A stretch of DNA of 5,021 nt from Bacillota bacterium (GTDB taxonomy: Bacteria; Bacillota_E; Sulfobacillia; Sulfobacillales; Sulfobacillaceae): the NCBI GenBank assembly GCA_021802225.1, contig JAKAAS010000196.1:1-5021 (forward strand), in the 5' to 3' direction. Below are positions 1 to 4,952 of this stretch, piece by piece; position 1 is the stretch's first letter, and every line of letters begins with the position of its first letter. The notes below the pieces were generated by a model. That model was not told where the DNA came from. It saw nothing but the letters and a program-made list of their open reading frames with translations, and did no database searches. The translations under genes and the position numbers were made by a program.

Positions 1-626
1 TACGCTGCACGAAACTGCTCAATACTAATCAACCCTTTGTCAAAAAAGCTCCAGAGTTTGGGATGATCACGCAAAATGGTGCCCAACTGGGCGTACAATC
101 GCACGGTGGACACCCCCAGTCCCAAAATGTCGGCCATTTGGGATAAGGACAGATGGTCTTCTTGCAAGGTCTCGATGCTTTGCACGATGTCTCGTACGGT
201 CATGGATTCGCGCTGCAGATTTTCGGTGAGTTGCACTGCCACGCGTTCTTGGGCGGTCAAAGGGCGATCCAGCACTTGCGCCGGAACGCTTTCCCATCCC
301 AGAGCTTTGGCGGCGGTAACCCGGCGAAACCCGGCGACGAGCTGATATTGATGGCCGGCGCGCTTACCCGGAATAGGCTGTACGATGACGGGCTGCAGCA
401 TGCCGTATTGCTGCAAGCTGGCCTGCAGTTGGGCGAGTTCCATGGGATCGACGGTGCGGCGCACATTGTGGACTTTGGCATTAATCGCTTTCACTTGAAT
501 CTCTTGTGGAGTCAGATCGGCAAAGGATTCGGCAGTATCCGGCGTCGGAGCCTCCGGAGCCAGCACTTGACGAAGATGGGCGGCTTGTTCGGACAGCTTG
601 GACGAGGACGAAGAAGATTTGGGCAT
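1..626 (-). CDS. ParB/Spo0J/Noc-like DNA-binding protein, C-terminus cut off by the window edge
   Basis: At least 208 residues are present with no stop before the edge. After a Ser-rich, probably disordered N-terminus (residues 4-9 are all Ser) comes a ParB N-terminal nuclease-like/CTP-binding fold. It has INAKVHNVR at 49-57, YQLVAGFRRVTAAKALGW at 94-111 (the GERRxxAA box of ParB, with Phe100 replacing Glu) and TENLQRESMT at 134-143 (the ENxQRxxL box). A helix-turn-helix follows at about 161-184 (LSQMADILGLGVSTVRLYAQ). ParB proteins bind parS-like sites, load onto DNA as CTP-dependent clamps and work with ParA in segregation, or, as in Noc and KorB, in other roles. ATG at 626 lies 7 nt from AAGGAGG; the ATG at 629 lies only 4 nt away and is the alternative start. 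The gene has its own promoter. No ParA gene is visible upstream, so a segregation role is unproven and a plasmid or phage regulator is possible. Confidence 0.9.
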   Translation of the reverse strand, partial: MPKSSSSSSKLSEQAAHLRQVLAPEAPTPDTAESFADLTPQEIQVKAINAKVHNVRRTVDPMELAQLQASLQQYGMLQPVIVQPIPGKRAGHQYQLVAGFRRVTAAKALGWESVPAQVLDRPLTAQERVAVQLTENLQRESMTVRDIVQSIETLQEDHLSLSQMADILGLGVSTVRLYAQLGTILRDHPKLWSFFDKGLISIEQFRAA

Positions 627-633
627 CATGAAG

Positions 634-640
634 CCTCCTT
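634..640 (-). promoter_or_regulatory. Ribosome binding site of the ParB-like gene
   Basis: AAGGAGG on the minus strand, a near-perfect match to the 16S rRNA tail. It lies 4 nt from an ATG at 629 and 7 nt from a second, adjacent ATG at 626. The spacing favours 626, but the protein would differ by only one Met. Confidence 0.8.
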
Positions 641-660
641 ATGGTGTGAGATGTCGCTTT

Positions 661-690
661 ATTGTACGGGCATCGTGAAGAAAGCGTCAA
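661..690 (-). promoter_or_regulatory. Sigma-A-type promoter driving the ParB-like gene
   Basis: The minus strand has a -35 box TTGACG at 690-685, an 18-bp spacer and a -10 box TACAAT at 666-661. Each box differs from consensus at one position. Initiation would fall near 654, giving a leader of about 28 nt that contains the AAGGAGG site. This is the best promoter match seen in the window, and it indicates that the ParB-like gene is transcribed independently of the small genes upstream. Confidence 0.8.
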
Positions 691-788
691 GATCGCCAAT
701 CATGTCCGCTGGTGTTCCCGTTGTCGTACAACCACCGTAAGGATGGCAGGATTCTTCTGTCCCTTCTGTCTGCCGTTGCCCTCTCCTG

Positions 789-940
789 TCAATGATCTTG
801 CATAAAATCTTCATAGAACGCCAAGAGGTCTTCGAGATCCTCCCAGGGTTCGTCCCCCCACGTGACTACACGGTATAGCCGCCATTCGATCCGACCCAGG
901 CAAAGGTCTCAGGAATGGCGTCGATGGGCTCAACGGTCAT
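789..940 (-). pseudogene. Frameshifted small acidic ORF (about 50 residues if the frame is restored)
   Basis: A start is well placed: AAGGAAGGAGAG lies just upstream of ATG at 940-938. This frame reads MTVEPIDAIPETFAWVG and stops at TAG 868-866 after 24 codons. Another minus-strand frame, open from 908 to the TGA at 791-789, continues with protein-like sequence (RIEWRLYRVVTWGD, then EPWEDLEDLLAFYEDF). One extra G in the GGG at 897-895 would join them into a 50-residue, Trp- and acid-rich protein. The second frame has no ATG, GTG or TTG start of its own. The frameshift could be a real mutation, a sequencing error or, less likely, recoding; I see no classic slippery heptamer. No family recognised. 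The 120 bases upstream, to 1060, show nothing else I can support. Confidence 0.5.
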
Positions 941-1060
941 CGATCTTCTCTCCTTCCTTTTTACCTCGATATAGGTTTTCGTCGCCACACAATCCGGCCG
1001 CAGCTGAGCAATCGTGAGTTCGGTTCCGCTCGCGACCGTTCAATGGCAGCCCCGGCGTTT

Positions 1061-1306
1061 TTAGTGTGCATCGTGCCGGTGCCGCCATTGGACGGTGACC
1101 AGGCTTACGATGCCAGCCAGGGTGCTCAAGCCCCACAGTCCGACCAGAGCACCCTGCCAAAAAGCCGGAATGGCGACGGATAGAGCCGTACTCACCATAG
1201 TGGCGCTCAAAGCAATCCAGCCGGTGAGCCACCCGGACTGTTGTTGCCATGACAGGTGTTGCCAGCGTTGACGCAGAGAGAGTTTCCAGGCACGCAATGA
1301 TCTCAT
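1061..1306 (-). CDS. Small membrane protein with two transmembrane helices, unknown function
   Basis: 81 residues. ATG at 1306 is preceded by GGAAGGG with a 7-nt gap, which favours this frame over an overlapping one starting at 1328. The N-terminus is basic and Trp/Gln-rich (residues 1-25, with several Arg and Lys). Two hydrophobic segments follow at about 26-47 and 51-73, separated by a very short turn (AFWQG). The end, WRHRHDAH, is again positively charged. By the positive-inside rule both termini would be cytoplasmic, a simple helical hairpin. No family recognised. It could be a holin-like, toxin-like or membrane-accessory protein of a mobile element, but nothing in the sequence decides this. 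It follows the zinc-ribbon gene after a 127-bp gap in which I see no convincing promoter or terminator. Confidence 0.65.
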   Translation of the reverse strand: MRSLRAWKLSLRQRWQHLSWQQQSGWLTGWIALSATMVSTALSVAIPAFWQGALVGLWGLSTLAGIVSLVTVQWRHRHDAH

Positions 1307-1433
1307 CGAACAACCCTTCCTTCACCACATGGGATTTGTCTTAAGAATACCCGATCGATTGTCATCAGGGAAATCCGATCTCCGGAAATCTTTTGCCGCG
1401 GCCCAAGGCGGCAGGGTGTGATCACGAGGAGAT

Positions 1434-1649
1434 TTAGTGATCGTACCAGGGCGAGTCCGGGGTAATAAAGTCTTTGACCTGGGCGGTGTAGTCACAATTC
1501 TGACAACGGCACGGCGTGTCAGGCGCCCAATGCGGTCGCACGTTTTCGTCGCGAATATCTGAGTCATCGATGCCCGTCGAAGACACTAAAGTAAGAATCG
1601 TAGCCTCAATCTCCACGACATCGGACCCACAGGCCGGACATGAAATCAT
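1434..1649 (-). CDS. Small zinc-ribbon protein
   Basis: 71 residues. ATG at 1649 follows AGGAGG by 9 nt; an upstream in-frame ATG at 1694 lacks such a site and would add a Lys/Phe-rich stretch read from the leader. Two Cys pairs frame the protein: C4-P-A-C7 at the N-terminus and C49-Q-N-C52 near the C-terminus, with an extra C47 making a CxCxxC. This is the layout of a single zinc ribbon with a roughly 40-residue insert. The insert is acidic (E13, E15, D28, D29, D31, D34, E35) and a beta-rich stretch VVEIEATILTLVSS follows the first pair. Small zinc ribbons often bind nucleic acid or act as adaptors, but no specific family is recognised. The spacing of the Cys pairs makes metal binding likely; the biological role is unknown. 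Confidence 0.75.
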   Translation of the reverse strand: MISCPACGSDVVEIEATILTLVSSTGIDDSDIRDENVRPHWAPDTPCRCQNCDYTAQVKDFITPDSPWYDH

Positions 1650-1705
1650 AAGAAATTTCCTCCTTTTTATCAAGAAGACGAAAGTAAAGATCACACCGCA
1701 GAAAT

Positions 1706-1723
1706 CCCGGCCGTCCGGCCGGG
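1706..1723 (-). terminator. GC-rich hairpin between the 72- and 71-residue genes, possible weak terminator
   Basis: A perfect 7-bp inverted repeat, CCCGGCC / GGCCGGG with a 4-nt loop, lies about 30 nt after the stop codon of the 72-residue gene. On the minus strand it is followed by ATTTCTG, only a short T run. It could be an inefficient terminator, an attenuator or an mRNA-stabilising stem ahead of the zinc-ribbon gene. Confidence 0.4.
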
Positions 1724-1752
1724 TAGAAGCACGATATCCGGCCGAACTGGGT

Positions 1753-1971
1753 CTACGGTCGACGCACCCGAACGAATCGATGGGTGAGGACGATACTGCT
1801 CAGGATGAATAACCACGGTTGTGCCCCAATAGGCCCAATGCGCAAATGTACCCAAATCGGAATAAACCCCAGAAGGATTTCCTGGATGGTGAAGAATGAC
1901 GCTAAAGCGACTAGGTAGCTCGACAACACAAACAGCCGCGTGCGCCAAATGGGCGCGGAAGTCACCGCCAT
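1753..1971 (-). CDS. Small membrane protein with two hydrophobic segments, unknown function
   Basis: 72 residues. ATG at 1971 is preceded at 7 nt by GGAAGGG, part of a purine-rich stretch; the upstream ATG at 2037 has no such site, so the shorter protein is preferred. A short N-terminus with two Arg precedes a long hydrophobic stretch at about 13-41 (LFVLSSYLVALASFFTIQ and onward) and a second at about 50-63. The tail is strongly basic (HRFVRVRRP). The first segment is long enough for a tilted helix or one that re-enters the membrane. Both ends are probably cytoplasmic. It resembles the 81-residue gene downstream in size and architecture, but I see no clear sequence similarity between them. 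No family recognised. It starts 73 nt after the 147-residue gene ends. Confidence 0.65.
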   Translation of the reverse strand: MAVTSAPIWRTRLFVLSSYLVALASFFTIQEILLGFIPIWVHLRIGPIGAQPWLFILSSIVLTHRFVRVRRP

Positions 1972-2044
1972 AGTATTTCCCTTCCCTTCCCTTTCTCTTT
2001 TCCACGTTGTCTTATTTTGACCGGCGAAGTAGCACACAGACAGA

Positions 2045-2488
2045 TCAATCGGAAGACGGTGGATTTTTCACGACGTGCCACTGATGCTGGCGGAAAAATT
2101 GCGCCCGCAAGGGAAGCAAGGCCGCCGGCAATGCCGTGTAAATCGTTTGATTCTGTTGCAACGTATCATAAGGCGCATGGTGCAACAACGAACTGTATAA
2201 AACAAAAGGAGACACATCGGGGCGTTCCGTAGCTAAGTGGGAAATCATCACAGCCAATGAAGGCACGTCGATGGTCATAGCAATTTCGCCGGAAGGCAAC
2301 AAAGACGCGGAATATAAGAGGGCCTCATCCTGAAGCAGGGCAAGCACGCCCCATTCGATAAGCACGGGTCGTTGACTGGCTTCCACGGCAATTTGCCCCA
2401 AACGGCGCAAATCATCCGGGGTAAAACCAATGTCTCGCGCCATCGATCGCAAAGTCGCGGCATCGAGAGACAAAAAATCATCGGACAT
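2045..2488 (-). CDS. Hypothetical soluble protein, 147 residues
   Basis: ATG at 2488 lies 9 nt after GGGAGAG; a GTG two codons upstream (2494) is possible but would sit only 3 nt from it. The N-terminal third is helical and acidic: SDDFLSLDAATLRSMARDIG, then FTPDDLRRLGQIAVEA. The middle (LLYSASLLPSGEIAMTIDV) looks like a beta hairpin, and the C-terminus is mixed with an aromatic, His-rich end (FFRQHQWHVV). No signal peptide, membrane segment or Cys pair is seen. I do not recognise a family. It starts 42 bp after the 282-residue gene stops and lies in the same direction, so a shared transcript is plausible, although an inverted repeat spans the previous stop codon. Confidence 0.7.
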   Translation of the reverse strand: MSDDFLSLDAATLRSMARDIGFTPDDLRRLGQIAVEASQRPVLIEWGVLALLQDEALLYSASLLPSGEIAMTIDVPSLAVMISHLATERPDVSPFVLYSSLLHHAPYDTLQQNQTIYTALPAALLPLRAQFFRQHQWHVVKNPPSSD

Positions 2489-2517
2489 TATCACACACTC
2501 TCCCTTATTAGCGCTGG

Positions 2518-2551
2518 CCGATAAGAAGCGTCAGACACGGTGTCGTGACGC
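2518..2551 (-). terminator. Hairpin spanning the stop codon of the 282-residue gene, possible terminator
   Basis: An inverted repeat of GCGTCA (2528-2533) and TGACGC (2546-2551) encloses a second inverted pair, GACAC and GTGTC, giving a nearly continuous stem of about 11 bp with a tiny loop. The TGA stop (2533-2531) lies inside it. On the minus strand the stem is followed by TTCTTAT, a modest T-rich flank. It may attenuate transcription into the 147-residue gene or protect the mRNA 3' end. Confidence 0.45.
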
Positions 2552-3379
2552 CCCGACGCGCTGAATGGTCGTGCGAGCAACAAGACTGGCTCCCAGCAAG
2601 CTCAAAGCAATCAGCGTCCACCAGGGCGCCCCATCGATCTCCCCCACCGTCTTAACAAAAACCAAACCGGCTAGCAACCCCACGGTGGTAAACCCAAAGA
2701 CCCGCCTACGGCGCGGCTGCAACACGCGAGACAACAGCCGCGCAATAATAGCGGGAGGCAACCACCGCGTACGCTGTGTTTCCATAAAAGCGTACAACTG
2801 GGCGATCCACGCACTCACCAAACCTTCCCCTGTGTCCCCTTGCCACGACAAATCGGGCAACGCGGCGGAGGAGACGGAACGCCAATGCAGAGTCCAGGGA
2901 TGCCGTAAACGCATCAGGGGAAGTCGCACGGGCGAGGCCTCATAATGCCACACACCGTCGGTATAATCCCCTGCCGTAACCGCCACGTACACAATTCCCG
3001 CGGCTTGATCGATCGTGAAAACCCAATCGAATAGATATTGAGGTGGAATTAGGTTTTTGAAGGCTAACGGCAACCGGTCGGGAAAACGCCGGCGCCAGGT
3101 GGCTGGCAACGCAACACCGGCCCACCACAATTGGATCACACTCTGGGTGCCAGACAGCACATCGCGGCGTTCCACCGTGTCGAACATCAGAGCGTAATCG
3201 GGAGCCGGCCATATCGTAATCGCTTGCTGCAACGCGGTGACCAGCGCCTGGACGCCCTGGGACAGGGCGACGGGCGAATCCGTGGAGTGCAGAGTCAAGG
3301 AATCGAAGAACATCTCCGTATCCGGTTGTTGCCCGCTTTTGACATTTAACTCGGCGACATGCGTGTACAAGTCTTCCAT
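2531..3379 (-). CDS. Hypothetical membrane-anchored protein with a C-terminal two-helix hairpin, 282 residues
   Basis: ATG at 3379 follows AGAAGG by 9 nt. The frame is open much further upstream, to 3697, but that part runs opposite the coding frame of the 164-residue gene and is unlikely to be used. Residues 1 to about 220 are soluble and Trp-rich (WPAPDY, QLWWAG, FDWVFTID, VWHYEAS, HPWTLHWR, LSWQGD, SAWIAQLYAF). A basic cluster QPRRRR at 221-226 precedes two membrane helices at about 228-245 and 253-269, and the tail is basic. By the positive-inside rule the soluble domain and the C-terminus are cytoplasmic, anchored by a hairpin whose short outer loop is acidic. No family or catalytic motif recognised. 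It sits between the 164- and 147-residue genes, 52 and 42 bp away, which suggests a functional unit. Confidence 0.75.
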   Translation of the reverse strand: MEDLYTHVAELNVKSGQQPDTEMFFDSLTLHSTDSPVALSQGVQALVTALQQAITIWPAPDYALMFDTVERRDVLSGTQSVIQLWWAGVALPATWRRRFPDRLPLAFKNLIPPQYLFDWVFTIDQAAGIVYVAVTAGDYTDGVWHYEASPVRLPLMRLRHPWTLHWRSVSSAALPDLSWQGDTGEGLVSAWIAQLYAFMETQRTRWLPPAIIARLLSRVLQPRRRRVFGFTTVGLLAGLVFVKTVGEIDGAPWWTLIALSLLGASLVARTTIQRVGASRHRV

Positions 3380-3431
3380 GGAGACATGCCTTCTCTCAGG
3401 ATTGCTTTGGGGGCCGGTCGATAGAAACATG

Positions 3432-3926
3432 TCAGAAAGTGCGGGCGGGCGGCTGAATGATGTCCTGAAGAAGTACGGCATCGACCAGCGAGACAGGGCT
3501 GACTGCTTCAGGGCAGTTATGACGAAACCACGCCTCGTACCATGCCAAATAGGGAAGGGCGAGATCGGCGGAAGCGAGGTCTTCTGGCGGAACAGACGCG
3601 TGCGGATGTAACGCCGTCGCCAGAACCAGGCGGAAATCCGGCGAAAGTTCTGTGGGTAAATCCAGTCCCTGACTCTCGGAACGCAACGACCCCGCATGAT
3701 AGGTCCACCAACGGCGCAAAGACGGTCCTATGAGCGCTTCGGGGGAGTAGCCGTGTTCTAACAGCCAGGTGACCAGATGGTTCATGGACGTATGGCCCCG
3801 GTCGTAAATCATTAGATCAGACAGGCCAAAGCATTCGGAATTATACTGCACCAGATTCATGCCATAAGCCATGATGTCCGCAAAATACGGAAACGTTGTG
3901 GGGGTGATGGTGACTAACACAGGCAT
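3432..3926 (-). CDS. Hypothetical soluble protein, 164 residues
   Basis: First gene after the ASCH-cluster terminator. ATG at 3926 sits only 2 nt from AGGAGG, which is unusually tight; the in-frame GTG third codon (3920) would have a normal 8-nt gap, so the true start may be two codons later. The N-terminus (VLVTITPTTFPYFADIMAYG) is hydrophobic but is interrupted by Pro and Asp and lacks a basic head, so it does not look like a signal peptide. Aromatic and His-containing stretches follow (DRGHTSMNHLVTWLLEHG, LRRWWTYHAG, LAWYEAWFRHNCPEA). Cys33 and Cys138 are not paired in any motif. No family recognised. It lies 52 bp before the 282-residue gene, in the same direction, and is probably co-transcribed with it. 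Confidence 0.7.
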   Translation of the reverse strand: MPVLVTITPTTFPYFADIMAYGMNLVQYNSECFGLSDLMIYDRGHTSMNHLVTWLLEHGYSPEALIGPSLRRWWTYHAGSLRSESQGLDLPTELSPDFRLVLATALHPHASVPPEDLASADLALPYLAWYEAWFRHNCPEAVSPVSLVDAVLLQDIIQPPARTF

Positions 3927-3928
3927 AA

Positions 3929-3934
3929 CCTCCT
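3929..3934 (-). promoter_or_regulatory. Ribosome binding site with unusual spacing
   Basis: A perfect AGGAGG is followed by TT and then ATG. The 2-nt gap to the ATG at 3926 is well below the usual 5-10 nt, while the in-frame GTG at 3920 is 8 nt away. This site therefore casts doubt on the ATG start of the 164-residue gene. Confidence 0.6.
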
Positions 3935-3990
3935 GGCTTTTTGGGTTCTTGGCCGTCTGCCAATCGGATGATACTACTCAGGAAAGCGTG

Positions 3991-4033
3991 AGACGAAGAA
4001 ACACCGTCCCGCCCGGGGACGGGGCGGGACGGT
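3991..4033 (-). terminator. Rho-independent terminator of the ASCH-protein cluster
   Basis: A perfect 12-bp inverted repeat, ACCGTCCCGCCC (4003-4014) and GGGCGGGACGGT (4022-4033) with a 7-nt loop, lies 50 nt after the stop codon of the ASCH gene. On the minus strand the stem is followed by GTTTCTTCGTCT, an interrupted T-rich run. The stem is the strongest in the window. The other strand has no T run after it, so the orientation is clear. It separates the 66/74/ASCH cluster from the 164-residue gene. Confidence 0.7.
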
Positions 4034-4082
4034 CCATGGTCGCCGCCGTGGCCCTATGGCCTTTGGCTTAGACACTCGAAAG

Positions 4083-4454
4083 TCACCATGACGAGCCGCC
4101 CGGCAATGGGAGGTGCGCCAGATCCACCCAAATCACGGCGCCACGAGGATGTCGGTAAAAAATAGGTTCTGTGAATGCCTCGGGATGACGCATGACCCAC
4201 GCGAAGATCTGTTTATAAGCCACGTGAGGGGTTTGGCTGGCAGGAATGCGGTGATACACTGTGGCATGACGGAATTCTTCCTGGGTTAGCGGACGGCAAT
4301 CCACCAGGTCCGCCGTTCCGACAACCAGCCCGCTTCCGGCCCGAATCAGCGCAATGCGGCCACGAATCCGTGTCGCGGAACCGCGGATCTCCCACGTCTT
4401 TGTCCCTTCGAGGAGGAAATCAATCCACGGCGGGCGAACGATGAGTCCTCTCAA
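4083..4454 (-). CDS. ASCH-domain protein (PUA-like fold)
   Basis: 123 residues from a TTG start at 4454, which is preceded by AGGGAGG at 9 nt and overlaps the TGA of the upstream gene as TTGA, suggesting translational coupling. No ATG or GTG start fits in its place. The N-terminal half shows the ASCH signature: LIVRPPWIDFLLEGTKTWEI (4-23, ending in the G-x-K-x-W-E-I-R motif with Lys19 and Arg24), the RGRIALI strand (31-37) and LVVGTADLVD (43-52). ASCH proteins share the PUA-like fold; some bind RNA, and the YqfB type hydrolyses N4-acetylcytidine. YqfB has Thr at the place of Glu22 here, so the same activity should not be assumed. The C-terminal part (AYKQIFAWVMRHPEAF, IFYRHPRGAVIWVDL) ends with a strand typical of the fold. 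Likely role: nucleic-acid or modified-base binding. Confidence 0.85.
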   Translation of the reverse strand: MRGLIVRPPWIDFLLEGTKTWEIRGSATRIRGRIALIRAGSGLVVGTADLVDCRPLTQEEFRHATVYHRIPASQTPHVAYKQIFAWVMRHPEAFTEPIFYRHPRGAVIWVDLAHLPLPGGSSW

Positions 4455-4675
4455 CGCGTTTCGCCTCCCTCCCAGAATGGTAGTGGACTGGGCGGCCCCA
4501 GCCCTGCTTCGTACAAGGCTCGGGTAGCCCGCTCTTGGGGATGCTTGGGGCCCGATGCAATATCCGCTAATGCGCGAACGAGGATATCGGCCCACCCTGC
4601 ATCGACGGCATATTCTCGTAGCCACTCCAGTTCTTGTTCCAGGGCCTGTTCGTGGCTTAACGCATCGTGGGCCAT
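4451..4675 (-). CDS. Hypothetical small helical protein coupled to the ASCH gene, 74 residues
   Basis: ATG at 4675 is preceded by GGAAGGGAG at 12 nt, a long but workable gap. The frame extends upstream to 4897, but that part overlaps the 66-residue gene and lacks a ribosome binding site. Residues 3 to about 41 look like amphipathic, acidic helices (ALSHEQALEQELEWLREYAV, DAGWADILVRALADIA). A shorter helix (QERATRALYEAGL, about 47-59) and a Pro-rich tail (GPPSPLPFWEGGETR) follow. There are no Cys, no membrane segment and no recognised family. Its stop overlaps the ASCH start by TTGA, so the two proteins are probably made in linked amounts and may act together; that is inferred from the gene arrangement only. 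Confidence 0.7.
   Translation of the reverse strand: MAHDALSHEQALEQELEWLREYAVDAGWADILVRALADIASGPKHPQERATRALYEAGLGPPSPLPFWEGGETR
4464..4470 (-). promoter_or_regulatory. Ribosome binding site that supports the TTG start of the ASCH gene
   Basis: AGGGAGG lies 9 nt before TTG at 4454-4452, inside the last codons of the 74-residue gene. It explains why a TTG is chosen over the longer upstream frame, which starts at 4625 inside the neighbouring gene. Confidence 0.65.
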
Positions 4676-4705
4676 GGAGGATCGGCGCTCCCTTCCATCA
4701 TGCAT

Positions 4706-4752
4706 GTCATTGGCGGTCTTGGGCCCCGGCCCATCACACGGTTCCCAATGAC
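4706..4752 (-). promoter_or_regulatory. Nested inverted repeat between the 66- and 74-residue genes
   Basis: A perfect 8-bp outer stem, GTCATTGG and CCAATGAC (4706-4713 with 4745-4752), encloses an inner GGGCC/GGCCC repeat at 4721-4732. On the transcript, the upstream arm begins at the last base of the 66-residue gene's TAG and the downstream arm ends about 10 nt before the GGAAGGGAG site of the 74-residue gene. There is no T run, so it does not look like a terminator. It may be an RNA structure affecting translation of the next gene, an mRNA processing site or a protein-binding site. Confidence 0.4.
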
Positions 4753-4952
4753 TACTCGGTGGGTTCGATGTCAACAAATAGGACGTGATGGATATTAATC
4801 CACGTCTGCTTGCCACCGGGATTGCCACAAATGACAAAGGTTGGTTTCGGTTTTTGCATCTGATTGACAATGCGGGCTGCCACCACGTCGGAAACATGGG
4901 GGTATTCGATGGCGACGCCTCCTGGAAAAACGAACCGCAGTTGTTTCGCCAT
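4752..4952 (-). CDS. Hypothetical small beta-rich protein, 66 residues
   Basis: ATG at 4952 follows GAGAGG by 8 nt. The frame stays open to 5018 and possibly beyond the window edge, so an N-terminal extension cannot be fully excluded, but the ribosome binding site argues for this start. The sequence alternates as in a small beta barrel or sheet with one helix: LRFVFPGGVAIEY, then a helix SDVVAARIVNQMQK, then TFVICGNPGG and TWINIHHVLFVDIEPTE. No signal peptide or membrane segment, and a single Cys (C42). No family is recognised with confidence. It is the first visible gene of the cluster ending in the ASCH gene, 76 bp before the 74-residue gene; any promoter would lie beyond the window edge or in the last 69 bases, where I see none. 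Confidence 0.7.
   Translation of the reverse strand: MAKQLRFVFPGGVAIEYPHVSDVVAARIVNQMQKPKPTFVICGNPGGKQTWINIHHVLFVDIEPTE

Noticed and set aside
153..740. Long plus-strand reading frame (195 codons) opposite the ParB-like gene
   Set aside because: The minus strand carries clear ParB motifs, a promoter and a ribosome binding site; the plus frame is its shadow.
859..864. CACGTG core resembling the centre of a parS site (another occurs near 4222-4227)
   Set aside because: Only the 6-bp palindromic core is present; the flanking bases do not match the 16-bp parS consensus, and such a core is expected by chance.
930..1328. 132-codon minus frame overlapping the 81-residue membrane protein
   Set aside because: The 81-residue frame has a properly spaced GGAAGGG and membrane-helix composition; the longer frame has neither.
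1340..1360. Possible -10 element TATTCT upstream of the 81-residue gene
   Set aside because: No acceptable -35 box at 16-18 bp, so a promoter call would rest on one hexamer only.
1399..1419. Short inverted repeat TGCCGC/GCGGCA downstream of the zinc-ribbon gene
   Set aside because: On the minus strand it is followed by A residues, not T, and the loop is large for a 6-bp stem, so it does not fit a terminator.
2565..2945. 126-codon plus-strand frame
   Set aside because: It lies opposite the 282-residue gene, has no ribosome binding site and shows no recognisable domain.
3380..3697. N-terminal extension of the 282-residue gene
   Set aside because: This stretch overlaps the coding frame of the 164-residue gene, is rich in Arg and Pro in a non-protein-like way, and the ATG at 3379 has a suitable ribosome binding site.
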